Notes: generated from the sequence alone by a model not told the origin. A stretch of DNA of 16,905 bases from Entrophospora sp. SA101 (GCA_958430865.1 CAUDNR010004225.1:31068-47972), one strand, 5' to 3'; shown: positions 1-9,557, numbered from the stretch's first letter. A program made the numbers and translations.

Positions 1-138
1 GGGCAAAGCTCTCAAAGAATGCTCTCCGCAGGAGCATTGGCTTCTTCACATGAAGAAGGAAAATTTTTTTTAGCAATGTTATAACATTATATATATTATT
101 AATATAAATATTTTTTTTAATTTGTATTACTATTAAAG

Positions 139-148
139 GTCACGTGAC
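139..148. promoter_or_regulatory. GTCACGTGAC palindrome with E-box core (left arm)
   Basis: A perfect 10-bp palindrome containing CACGTG, the core bound by basic helix-loop-helix factors, about 55 bp upstream of the promoter-like module at 203. Binding is inferred from the motif only. Related CACGTG or GTCACG pieces occur at about 608 and 1373. Confidence 0.35.
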
Positions 149-202
149 ATAAAATTTTATTGACGATTTTCCCAAAATTGGCTACGAGGCACAGCAAGTT
201 GC

Positions 203-230
203 GGGACTAGGTGACTTGCACCATATAAAG
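203..230 (+). promoter_or_regulatory. Promoter-like module with TATA box (left-arm copy)
   Basis: GGGACTAGGTGACTTGCAC is followed directly by CATATAAAG. The same module occurs independently at 14155-14178 with two base changes (GGTGTCTTGCACTATATA). A G/C-rich conserved block joined to a TATA-like sequence in very AT-rich surroundings suggests a core promoter or a dispersed repeat containing one. It points towards the ORF fragment at 1002. Confidence 0.45.
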
Positions 231-360
231 AAGCCAAGGTGTTTTGCTGTGTCACACACATTTGACTTTACACTCGATTTCTGAAATTGAAAAGATACTT
301 GGTCGAGCAGACTTTTTTTAATTCTCAATTGTAGCAAAAATAGGGCACGGACAATAGGAA

Positions 361-590
361 GGAGTCAACTACCAAAATCGTGATTTTGGGTTAATAGCGT
401 CCTTACACGTAATTTGCCGCAAGGATTGATTTTAGCTTAGAGACCATACCCAATTAATAAAATTCTGGGATATGTTCTGTTAAAGTTCTTTAAAAAAAAT
501 ACTAAATGAGAAGGATAACTACAAACATCGCGATTTTGAATTAATAGCATTTCTATATGTAATTCATCACGAGGATTGATTTTAGCTTGG
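361..590 (+). repeat. Diverged 80-bp direct duplication, period 150 (left arm)
   Basis: Units 361-440 and 511-590 align without gaps at an offset of 150. Shared landmarks are GATTTTG with TTAATAGC, then ACGT or ATGT with AATT, and a long identical stretch AGGATTGATTTTAGCTT. The intervening 70 bp is not similar. It is downstream of the promoter-like module. Function unknown. Confidence 0.7.
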
Positions 591-773
591 GAAGTTAAGA
601 TAATAATCACGTGTTTTTATATGTCCTGCGAATCCGACCCGAGTAACACAATTGATACGTGACCTTAAAAAAATAGTAGAATGCGGATCTTTTTAAAAAC
701 GTGATTTGCAGTGCCCCCAAATGTCAATATTTTTGCATTTTATTGGGATTCTACTACATCTAGAATTGGTTCT

Positions 774-794
774 GAATTGCAAAAGTAGCAATTC
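774..794. repeat. Small hairpin GAATTGC/GCAATTC
   Basis: A 7-bp perfect stem with a 7-nt loop (AAAAGTA). A mirror copy is at 8912-8932. It may be chance in AT-rich DNA. Confidence 0.4.
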
Positions 795-1001
795 ACATTC
801 ACATTCAGTAGAAAGGCCATGAGGACAATATTGGCTTTATTCATACATACAAATAGGAGAGATCGTTTGTAAGTAAATTTATTAATGGAGTTGTAATAAA
901 ATCTCTGCAATTCTTCAATAATTTAATAGAATTACCAACGAGTCAACTTAAAGGTGACATACTTTATCATCAAAAAAATTTTAAAAGGATTATGATTCTG
1001 A

Positions 1002-1286
1002 TTCTCCAATTCATCATCTTCATATTGTAACACCATTGTTCACGATCATGATTATCTGATCACGCACGAGTTACAAATTAATGATTTTGGTGAAGAAGAG
1101 CTTATGGCAGGTGCTATAAATAGTATTGGAGAAATATTGAGATATGTAAATATTAATATCTTTAAGAAGTACAGGAACGGAATACATTTATTGGAAGCTA
1201 TTGAAGAGGAGAATGTTTTTGATCGTCCTATTGATGATGATACTCGATCAAAATGGTCACTGTTATATTTATTTGATTCTAGTTGA
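1002..1286 (+). pseudogene. Unidentified ORF fragment (left-arm copy)
   Basis: Open frame from the stop at 999 to TAG at 1284. The first ATG is at 1104, which would give 60 residues, but the protein-like sequence begins earlier (ITHELQINDFGEEELMAGA). It continues with SIGEILRYVNINIFKKYRNG and IHLLEAIEEENVFDRPI. The composition is that of a real protein rather than AT noise: acidic and helical, with few repeats. I do not recognise a family. No convincing splice sites or start were found, so it may be an exon or a remnant of a gene. The opposite-strand ORF at 1052-1378 looks less protein-like. Confidence 0.35.
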
Positions 1287-1315
1287 GAGCCTCTGACATT
1301 TTTAGCAATTTTTAT

Positions 1316-1936
1316 ATTAAAAATCATTATTATTCTCTCTATATCTGATTGAACGGACAATCTTAGTGACCAGGTCACGTAATATCACGGCACACAATTC
1401 CTTTGATGTACAATTAAAAGACATGTGCATTGTTTTGTAACAATACCCATAATGCTCAACGACTATCATTGTCTTCTTGATTATCAAGTCAATTAGAGAT
1501 TTATGCGGCATCATTAGATAAGGATTCATTAGATGGACGAAGCTTTTGGATTGCAGCATATAAATCCTTAATGCAAATAGGGCGGGAAGGGTATTCACCT
1601 TCAAGAAAGTTTATTATATAGTAGCTCAAATTGTACAATGTACAGACCATAACTCTACATCTCCAAGCATTTCAGCAACAAGATCTAATTCATATTAATT
1701 ATCATTTATCGTTGGACAATGATGCGTTTACTAAAAAAAAATAATCGGTCTTGTATCTTTCATAGATGTTGTTGAACTAACTATAGGTAGCCTCCACGTT
1801 CACATAAATATGTGCGTCTTCTAACAACACACTCTAACCGACGAGTTCTGTCCTTTTTAGTCTGATTTTTTACCCATTCTTCTAGTAATACATCACAGAC
1901 TTCCCAGTCTTTTCAGTAAAAAATTCGGAAGCTCAG
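1316..1936 (-). pseudogene. FAR1/Mutator-like transposase relic, left-arm copy
   Basis: Exact mirror of 7770-8390; see that entry for the protein evidence. It lies on the minus strand, converging on the small ORF fragment at 1002-1286. Confidence 0.55.
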
Positions 1937-1960
1937 TTTCCCTGAATGAGGCATTATAAT

Positions 1961-2450
1961 AGAATAAATAAACAAGAAACAAGAAACAAAGCACATCCTC
2001 ATCCCACTTATTGAAACTTCTATTAAAGAATGAGTGTGTTTGCAATTTAGTTAACATGCTTTGGATTAGTTAATTTTTAAGAGAGTGGATGAAGAAAAGA
2101 ATTAAATTGTAACGCGTACAGAAATATGACATTATTTTATTTTTTATTCTCCATAGATTAATAAATAATGGATCATCAAACAATTTAATAACGTTGGTAT
2201 ATATATATAGATGTTGGATGTGATTTTCAAATTATAAAATATTTTAAATGATAAAGACGTGCACCTTCCTTAAAATGGTTCATTATTATTATTTTGATCT
2301 TATATATATATCAAAAAAGGCAAATAACCGTCGCACCGACTTATTTATGCCAAATACAGAACGTTGATTTAGAGAATTTTGTAATACTAGTGTTTAATAT
2401 TAATATACAAAACATTCTAATTATTCTTCAATTTCCCGAAAAAGTTTTCA
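1961..2450 (+). other. Upstream region of the truncated Hsp70 copy
   Basis: AT-rich non-coding sequence between the Mutator-like relic and the duplicated Hsp70 start codon, with a TATATATATA tract near 2200 and a second TATATATATAT tract near 2303. It presumably carries the Hsp70 promoter and 5' UTR, but no single element can be assigned. It is identical to the region upstream of the intact gene, so the two starts are transcribed towards each other. Confidence 0.5.
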
Positions 2451-3114
2451 ATGTCTTGGAAAAGTGATATTAGAGTAATTGTCGGTTTAGGTAAATAAAT
2501 ATTGAACAAGTGATATTATTGTTTTGTTGAAATTTTAATATACTATTATTTGACTTTTAACTTTATTTATAATATATACACTACTGGTTTTTTTTTTCAG
2601 ACTTCGGAACAACCTTTAGTGTAAATAAAAAAAATTTTTTTTATTGCATTAACCCTATAAAGGAAAATTTTTAAATAATATTAATTTAAATAAAAACTTT
2701 GTTTGTTTTCAAACGTAGGGATTTAGTTATGTTCATACAGCTAATCAAGAAGAAATTATTACCAATGAAGCTTGGCCTGGTGAAATTGGACAGCTGAAGA
2801 CAAACACGGTTTTGCAATATGATCCAAAATTTGAAACGGTCGATTTATGGGGGGCACCAGCATTATCAAAACGACCACATCGTAGAAAGAAAAATTCATC
2901 CGGAATATTTTCCCACTCTTCTGTCATATATTGTTGTAATTCACTAATATTATTTGGCATACGCTTCTCTACACGATGCTTAACAATTCCCCACAGGTTT
3001 TCGATAGGATTGAGGTCTGGACTGTTAGATGGCCAGTCCATAACCTCGGGGAAGTTTTCTTTTAAAAACTCCTTAGCAACCCGACTAGTGTGCTTCGGGT
3101 CATTATCCTGTTGA
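2451..3114 (+). pseudogene. Truncated 5' copy of the Hsp70-like gene fused to antisense Tc1
   Basis: The left arm repeats exon 1 (2451-2490), exon 2 (2601-2620) and the first part of exon 3 (from 2719) of the Hsp70-like gene, including start codon and splice sites. The copy ends at 2894 after ...SKRPHRRKK. The frame then stays open through the antisense strand of the Tc1 transposase, starting NSSGIFSHS, and stops with TGA at 3112-3114. If spliced like the parent it would give about 151 residues: roughly 79 from Hsp70 (first phosphate loop only) and roughly 72 of random antisense sequence. It lacks most of the ATPase domain, so no chaperone function is expected. The upstream region is also duplicated, so transcription is possible. 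Confidence 0.85.
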
Positions 3115-3794
3115 AATCTCCACCTCCTTCCAAACATCCTTCTAACTTCTGGAAGATGCTGCTGTAAAATCTCTATATAAAATTTAGCATCCATGATCCC
3201 TGTGAAGCAATGTAAAGTGGTTTTGCCTTTAGCACAAAATCCACCCCAGGCGAAAATTTTTTGCCGATTCTTGGGAAGAGGTCTAATCGGTCTAGGGCCC
3301 TTATACCACTGTGATATTGTATTTCTAAATAACTGAAAGGCTGTTTCATCGGAAAATAAGGTCTTTTCCCATTGATCATTCAAGTGATTTGTGGCCCATT
3401 CAACTCGCTTCGCCTTCTGGACCGCAGTGAGCATTGGTGTACCATTTGGAAGACTATTTTTGTAACCAAGCTCCTTTAATCATGCTCCAACTGTTACATG
3501 GGACACTTTAACTCCATCCTTGGACAATTTAGTAGCCAAGGTTCGCAAAGATAGGGAACTGTCTTCGCGAATGTACTGCTCGAGGTCACGTGATTCACGT
3601 AAACCTATCTTTTTGGAACGACCATTGCTTCGTCTATGTGCAACATCTCCAGTTTTTTTTAATTTTTGGATATTATACTTGATTGTTGAGAGGGGGATAT
3701 TAGTAATTTTGTGGAGTTCCTTTTGAGATCGGACTCCATTATTCCAAAAATGTACAAGAGTTTGGCGTTGAGAATTTAACTTGTTTGCAGTCAT
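2895..3794 (-). pseudogene. Tc1-type DDE transposase, one nonsense codon, C-terminus lost
   Basis: The reading frame starts at the ATG ending at 3794 (MTANKLNSQRQTLVHFW). Residues 1-104 form paired helix-turn-helix DNA-binding modules, with a basic GRSKKIG-like linker. An in-frame TGA at 3480-3482 interrupts at codon 105, and the same frame then reopens. The catalytic half has D149 (LFSDET), D230 (RFQQDNDPKHTS) and E265 (SPDLNPIENLWG). D230 and E265 are separated by 34 residues, the DD34E spacing of Tc1. The frame reaches ...EWENIPDEFF and then leaves the element at the arm junction, so some tens of C-terminal residues are missing. A TGG to TGA change is the simplest explanation of the stop (inference). 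The protein is inactive as it stands. Confidence 0.9.
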
Positions 3795-3964
3795 TTTTAA
3801 AGCACAAAAAACGATGTTTAAAAGGTTATAAATTTAATTAAAACTAAGTTACGGAGTCAATTATTATTGTCTAAAATGATTTGTTATGATTTATTTAATT
3901 AATATGGAAATTATGCATTTTAAATTTTATATCTCCGGAGGCCAATTTTTTTCTTAACACACTG
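2895..3964 (-). mobile_element. Tc1/mariner element, truncated at its 3' end
   Basis: The element reads right to left. Its 5' end is at 3964, next to a TA target dinucleotide (3965-3966), with terminal sequence CAGTGTGTTAAG, typical of Tc1-like ends. A transposase gene follows from 3794. The other terminal repeat and the last part of the transposase are missing because the sequence switches to the left palindrome arm at 2894/2895. About 1070 bp remain. It lies about 1 kb beyond the 3' end of the Hsp70-like gene and is on the same strand. Confidence 0.9.
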
Positions 3965-3966
3965 TA
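3940..3966 (-). repeat. 5' terminal sequence of the Tc1 element with TA target site
   Basis: Read on the minus strand: TA, then CAGTGTGTTAAG, an A run and TTGGCC. This is where a Tc1-type terminal inverted repeat should begin, about 170 bp upstream of the transposase ATG. The matching repeat at the other end is not present in the window. Confidence 0.75.
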
Positions 3967-5003
3967 TATATAATTAATTTTCAGAATTTTATATACGAAT
4001 TAAAGATCTTTTTAATCGATGCATTTCTAGAAATATACGATTTCACATGCATAATCCATCTCAAAAACCAAGGCTATGTCTGATTAACAAAAATCAACAA
4101 AGTATCACTTTCTCTTCGACAATTTAACGTTCCCTTCCCATACTTGTTGTATAGGAAATATTTGATTTCTTCAAAACGCTTCGCTTCGCTTTGCTACGCA
4201 CTGTAAAGAGATTCTTTATATAAAAGAAAATACAAAGATGTAGAGATTTATCAAAAATGTATATGACAAAGTAAGCAATAAATGATCTTTTTTTCAATAA
4301 ATATTAAACAAAATAACGATTAGACATTTCTTTTTTTTTCAATAATCTCACTTTTTTAATGTTATTTTGACAATATGTGACAGGATAAATCTGTGTAGCA
4401 ATGAGCAGAACTATTTCTTGGAATTTGCTAGACATTATTTTGCTTAAAAGCGGACAAAAATGTCAGATGAATGAAATCTCTTGTCAAAATGGTCCGAAAG
4501 AAATAGAAATTGATGTTACGTAGCACGATGCATACTTTTTCCTCTGAAGAACATTTTGGTAAACTCTTGTTGTAAAATTAATGTAATGAAGAGTAAGTTA
4601 ATTGTTTGATAAAAATTGGATGGTATTTATTTAATACCAAGGTAAGATCAATTGGTTGAATATGGAACTGTTTTACATTTCTTCAATGATTTTCTCACCT
4701 TGGACTAGTTGATTTAACTCATGATTTTGTCGATGGGCAAGTTTTTGTCAATGGTCTTTTTTTTTTCTTTAAATGTAAATTGTGTTACATCTCTGTATGG
4801 CATATCTTTTAACACAATGATATATCCCACGCTTTCTGCGCCATGGCGTTAATTTAAATAATATAAAGTTTAATAATAATATTGATATTGAAACTCCAAA
4901 AGAAAAAATCAAAAAAAAAAAAGTTGTAAAATTACAATCAATCTACTATTACAATAATAACTATTACGGATGCAATAAAACTTTTTTTAAATAATTGTAT
5001 ATT
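3967..5003. other. Non-coding stretch between the Tc1 end and the Hsp70 3' end
   Basis: About 1 kb without an ORF or RNA gene that I can support. It is AT-rich with A/T homopolymers (for example at 4330, 4760 and 4910) and a short GCTTCGCTTTGC-like repetition near 4180. It contains the presumed 3' UTR and transcription end of the Hsp70-like gene on its right side. A 14-bp palindrome TTGTAAAATTACAA lies near 4924. Confidence 0.6.
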
Positions 5004-7255
5004 TCAATCAAATTCTAACCGAAATTTTGTTTCACAATTTAAACCATTTAATTGGTTTATTGCCCTTGCTGTGATCTCCATTTTTCCAAAGCAGAGTGAA
5101 AATAATACAGGTCTATTAGTTCCGAGATGTTTATCAGGCAATGAAATTATAAGTTCACCTAATTTTTTCATGCCTGGCTCATCCGAGTAGATTTCATCAT
5201 TGTTCTTTGAATGGTATATTTCAAATCTTATAGATTCATTTTCTGCTGATATTGGTACGAACGTTGTAGAAGATTCCTCGTTTATTTTTACAACTTTACC
5301 ACGAGGTGCCATTTGAATGAATTTACGCATTCTACCATCCGAATCTCTTCTATGTGGTGGATCACCCTCTTTCCACATCGGATATCCAATTATACCATAT
5401 GAATAACGTAAAACACGACTATCTATAACAAATTTAAAATTATTGTTGCTGTTCAAGTTATCATTATTGTACATACTAAGTCCATACAGTGTTGCTCCTC
5501 TACAGACCGCAACTATAGATCTAACAGGAACTGATATATTAGGAACTTGAGGTATAAATTTATCTTTGATTCTTTTTTGTAAATATTTCGATTGACTAAA
5601 ACCTCCCACTAAAAACATTGCTGTTATGTTATTATTTGAATTTTTCAATTGAACATCGATCATCGAGATGATCCTATCGATTACTGGATCAAAAAATGAT
5701 TTGATTGTATCATAATCTATCTCAATTATCCATTCTGTCTCCTCGAGTTGTTCTTCTACCGAATCCGTTACATATTGCTTTAAAACTGGACAGACATCTT
5801 CAATATCTAACTCGTATGTAAAATCAGGATCTTGTCCAGAAAATGGAAATTTGACTTGTTTACAAAATGTTTGGACCATATATTGGAATTGCCCATAATG
5901 ATTTTTTTTTAACAAATTTATAGCATTTTTGCTAACTATGCTGCTCAAATAATCTACAAATTTATTGTCAACAAACGTACTTCCACAAAAATCTCCTGCT
6001 CTTTCAGTTATTTCGCCAAGTTGATCTTCCTTCCATAACTTGTAAGTTGTTAAATCAACGGTTCCGCCTCCACAATCAACTATCATAAAGGTAGCTTCAT
6101 ATTGACAATTATCATTAAATTAGCGATACATACATACATATATAAATACATAAATTGCTTTATAAAGTAATAATAGACATCAACTTACTTCCTGATACTT
6201 GAAGAGAATGTTCTTTGAGAACATTTTTTAAACAGTAAACAGCCGCAGCTTCGGCTAAATGATTGATTTTAAAAATTTTTTTTCGAAATAAAATCAATTA
6301 TATATAATTTATAATAAATAATCAAGTATATTCATAAAACATACGTTCAGTTGTAAATTGCAATTTTTCTGAATCCAAATCAGAAATCATATCTGCATTG
6401 AATACACATTCTCTCATAATAGCCTTCGCTTGTTCCGAATAATCTAAAATATTTATTTAAATTAAATTAATTAGCCAATGATTTTTAAGATGAAAATTAA
6501 AATTTCAACATTTAAATTGTTTATTACCTGCAGGCATTGTTATAATTAATAAAACATCATTTTTGAAATCTATCCCACACCATCTTGTTGTTATGGTGTC
6601 TTTCATCCACTAAATAAATTAAATCTGATCATAAGCAACCAGATAATTTTTTCAATGATAAAAATAATATAGAAATGTTCATACTCTTCCAATTTCTTTT
6701 AGATAGTCTGTGATTGCTTTCTTATAATCTAATTCAAGTTTTGGTTTAAGTTTTGCCGGCATATCGCCTAAATGAAGTTTGAATAATTCTACTGGTTGAG
6801 CCTCAATTACTTTTTTCTTTCTACGATGTGGTCGTTTTGATAATGCTGGTGCCCCCCATAAATCGACCGTTTCAAATTTTGGATCATATTGCAAAACCGT
6901 GTTTGTCTTCAGCTGTCCAATTTCACCAGGCCAAGCTTCATTGGTAATAATTTCTTCTTGATTAGCTGTATGAACATAACTAAATCCCTACGTTTGAAAA
7001 CAAACAAAGTTTTTATTTAAATTAATATTATTTAAAAATTTTCCTTTATAGGGTTAATGCAATAAAAAAAATTTTTTTTATTTACACTAAAGGTTGTTCC
7101 GAAGTCTGAAAAAAAAAACCAGTAGTGTATATATTATAAATAAAGTTAAAAGTCAAATAATAGTATATTAAAATTTCAACAAAACAATAATATCACTTGT
7201 TCAATATTTATTTACCTAAACCGACAATTACTCTAATATCACTTTTCCAAGACAT
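5004..7255 (-). CDS. Hsp70-like ATPase, HSPA12 type, seven exons, 566 aa
   Basis: Exons on the minus strand are 7255-7216, 7105-7086, 6987-6685, 6609-6528, 6443-6345, 6254-6189 and 6094-5004 (stop TGA-side end at 5004). They total 1701 nt and join in frame through GT-AG introns of 75-110 bp. The start is the ATG at 7255 (MSWKSDIRVIVGL). Seen motifs are the first phosphate loop, GLDFGTTFSGFSYV, around residues 12-25; TTEPEAAAVYC before residue 190; the second phosphate motif, MIVDCGGGTVDLT, at about 207; and the adenosine motif, LVGGFSQSKYL, at about 365. CGGGTVDL and the length of about 570 residues resemble HSPA12A/B relatives, which keep the actin-like ATPase fold but have a divergent substrate-binding part; this family is expanded in Glomeromycotina. 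The likely role is a cytosolic ATP-dependent chaperone or signalling ATPase; the client is unknown. Exon 2 is only 20 nt. The 5' 444 coding-region bases and the promoter lie inside the right palindrome arm. No break is seen. Confidence 0.9.
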
Positions 7256-7745
7256 TGAAAACTTTTTCGGGAAATTGAAGAATAATTAGAATGTTTTGTA
7301 TATTAATATTAAACACTAGTATTACAAAATTCTCTAAATCAACGTTCTGTATTTGGCATAAATAAGTCGGTGCGACGGTTATTTGCCTTTTTTGATATAT
7401 ATATAAGATCAAAATAATAATAATGAACCATTTTAAGGAAGGTGCACGTCTTTATCATTTAAAATATTTTATAATTTGAAAATCACATCCAACATCTATA
7501 TATATATACCAACGTTATTAAATTGTTTGATGATCCATTATTTATTAATCTATGGAGAATAAAAAATAAAATAATGTCATATTTCTGTACGCGTTACAAT
7601 TTAATTCTTTTCTTCATCCACTCTCTTAAAAATTAACTAATCCAAAGCATGTTAACTAAATTGCAAACACACTCATTCTTTAATAGAAGTTTCAATAAGT
7701 GGGATGAGGATGTGCTTTGTTTCTTGTTTCTTGTTTATTTATTCT
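7256..7745 (-). promoter_or_regulatory. Upstream region of the intact Hsp70-like gene
   Basis: Non-coding sequence before the start codon at 7255, mirror of 1961-2450. It carries TA-alternating tracts near 7400 and 7505. No canonical heat-shock element (arrays of GAA/TTC at 5-bp spacing) stood out. The promoter location is inferred only from position. Confidence 0.4.
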
Positions 7746-7769
7746 ATTATAATGCCTCATTCAGGGAAA

Positions 7770-8390
7770 CTGAGCTTCCGAATTTTTTACTGAAAAGACT
7801 GGGAAGTCTGTGATGTATTACTAGAAGAATGGGTAAAAAATCAGACTAAAAAGGACAGAACTCGTCGGTTAGAGTGTGTTGTTAGAAGACGCACATATTT
7901 ATGTGAACGTGGAGGCTACCTATAGTTAGTTCAACAACATCTATGAAAGATACAAGACCGATTATTTTTTTTTAGTAAACGCATCATTGTCCAACGATAA
8001 ATGATAATTAATATGAATTAGATCTTGTTGCTGAAATGCTTGGAGATGTAGAGTTATGGTCTGTACATTGTACAATTTGAGCTACTATATAATAAACTTT
8101 CTTGAAGGTGAATACCCTTCCCGCCCTATTTGCATTAAGGATTTATATGCTGCAATCCAAAAGCTTCGTCCATCTAATGAATCCTTATCTAATGATGCCG
8201 CATAAATCTCTAATTGACTTGATAATCAAGAAGACAATGATAGTCGTTGAGCATTATGGGTATTGTTACAAAACAATGCACATGTCTTTTAATTGTACAT
8301 CAAAGGAATTGTGTGCCGTGATATTACGTGACCTGGTCACTAAGATTGTCCGTTCAATCAGATATAGAGAGAATAATAATGATTTTTAAT
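7770..8390 (+). pseudogene. FAR1/Mutator-like transposase relic, right-arm copy
   Basis: Two protein-like blocks survive among stop codons and frame changes. The first, from 7806, reads VCDVLLEEWVKNQ, a basic patch (KKDRTRRLE) and VVRRRTYLCERGGYL, then TAG at 7923. This matches the style of the FAR1-type zinc-binding domain (EEW...RRRTYLCEHGG) found in Mutator-like transposases. The second, from about 8050, reads YNLSYYIINFLEGEYPSRP, then ICIKDLYAAIQKLRPSNESL and SNDAA, stopping at 8203. It matches the linker region before the MULE catalytic domain. Several more stops follow. The catalytic DDE region is not recognisable. The family call is from recognition of motifs; decay is clear. Confidence 0.55.
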
Positions 8391-8419
8391 ATAAAAATTG
8401 CTAAAAATGTCAGAGGCTC

Positions 8420-8704
8420 TCAACTAGAATCAAATAAATATAACAGTGACCATTTTGATCGAGTATCATCATCAATAGGACGATCAAAAACATTCTCCTC
8501 TTCAATAGCTTCCAATAAATGTATTCCGTTCCTGTACTTCTTAAAGATATTAATATTTACATATCTCAATATTTCTCCAATACTATTTATAGCACCTGCC
8601 ATAAGCTCTTCTTCACCAAAATCATTAATTTGTAACTCGTGCGTGATCAGATAATCATGATCGTGAACAATGGTGTTACAATATGAAGATGATGAATTGG
8701 AGAA
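8420..8704 (-). pseudogene. Unidentified ORF fragment (right-arm copy)
   Basis: Exact mirror of 1002-1286 with the same sequence and the same uncertainty. It lies tail to tail with the FAR1/Mutator-like relic that ends at about 8390, so the two could belong to different insertions. Confidence 0.35.
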
Positions 8705-9115
8705 TCAGAATCATAATCCTTTTAAAATTTTTTTGATGATAAAGTATGTCACCTTTAAGTTGACTCGTTGGTAATTCTATTAAATTATTGAAGAATTGCA
8801 GAGATTTTATTACAACTCCATTAATAAATTTACTTACAAACGATCTCTCCTATTTGTATGTATGAATAAAGCCAATATTGTCCTCATGGCCTTTCTACTG
8901 AATGTGAATGTGAATTGCTACTTTTGCAATTCAGAACCAATTCTAGATGTAGTAGAATCCCAATAAAATGCAAAAATATTGACATTTGGGGGCACTGCAA
9001 ATCACGTTTTTAAAAAGATCCGCATTCTACTATTTTTTTAAGGTCACGTATCAATTGTGTTACTCGGGTCGGATTCGCAGGACATATAAAAACACGTGAT
9101 TATTATCTTAACTTC

Positions 9116-9345
9116 CCAAGCTAAAATCAATCCTCGTGATGAATTACATATAGAAATGCTATTAATTCAAAATCGCGATGTTTGTAGTTATCCTTCTCAT
9201 TTAGTATTTTTTTTAAAGAACTTTAACAGAACATATCCCAGAATTTTATTAATTGGGTATGGTCTCTAAGCTAAAATCAATCCTTGCGGCAAATTACGTG
9301 TAAGGACGCTATTAACCCAAAATCACGATTTTGGTAGTTGACTCC
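9116..9345 (-). repeat. Diverged 80-bp direct duplication, period 150 (right arm)
   Basis: Mirror of 361-590; units are 9116-9195 and 9266-9345. Confidence 0.7.
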
Positions 9346-9475
9346 TTCCTATTGTCCGTGCCCTATTTTTGCTACAATTGAGAATTAAAAAAAGTCTGCT
9401 CGACCAAGTATCTTTTCAATTTCAGAAATCGAGTGTAAAGTCAAATGTGTGTGACACAGCAAAACACCTTGGCTT

Positions 9476-9503
9476 CTTTATATGGTGCAAGTCACCTAGT
9501 CCC
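9476..9503 (-). promoter_or_regulatory. Promoter-like module with TATA box (right-arm copy)
   Basis: Mirror of 203-230, oriented on the minus strand towards the ORF fragment at 8420-8704. Confidence 0.45.
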
Positions 9504-9557
9504 GCAACTTGCTGTGCCTCGTAGCCAATTTTGGGAAAATCGTCAATAAAATTTTAT

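Larger units (their letters stand above)
1..2894 (+). repeat. Left arm of a giant inverted repeat (at least 2.9 kb)
   Basis: This block is the reverse complement of 6812-9705; paired positions sum to 9706 throughout. I compared about a dozen stretches, including A/T homopolymers of 7-10 bases, and found no difference. ORFs inside the arms also appear as exact mirror pairs. The inner boundary is sharp: after a shared run of A residues ending at 2894, the left continues with TTCATC while the mirror continues with GTAATT. The outer end coincides with the window edge, so the arm may extend further left. The arm contains the 5' part of an Hsp70-like gene, a Mutator-like relic, an unidentified ORF fragment and promoter-like sequence. 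Near-perfect identity means a very recent duplication, gene conversion, or an artificial chimera. Confidence 0.97.

Noticed and set aside
1052..1378. 108-aa ORF on the minus strand and its mirror at 8328-8654
   Set aside because: Composition (runs of S, I, F) looks like the antisense of the better ORF at 1002-1286.
4170..4205. Short GCTTCGCTTTGCTACGC repetition as a regulatory array
   Set aside because: Only two or three imperfect 5-mers; could be chance.
8102..8389. Long ORF (95 aa) and its mirror at 1317-1604
   Set aside because: It is out of frame with the FAR1/Mutator-like protein blocks in the same bases, starts from a non-ATG codon, and its sequence shows no family features.
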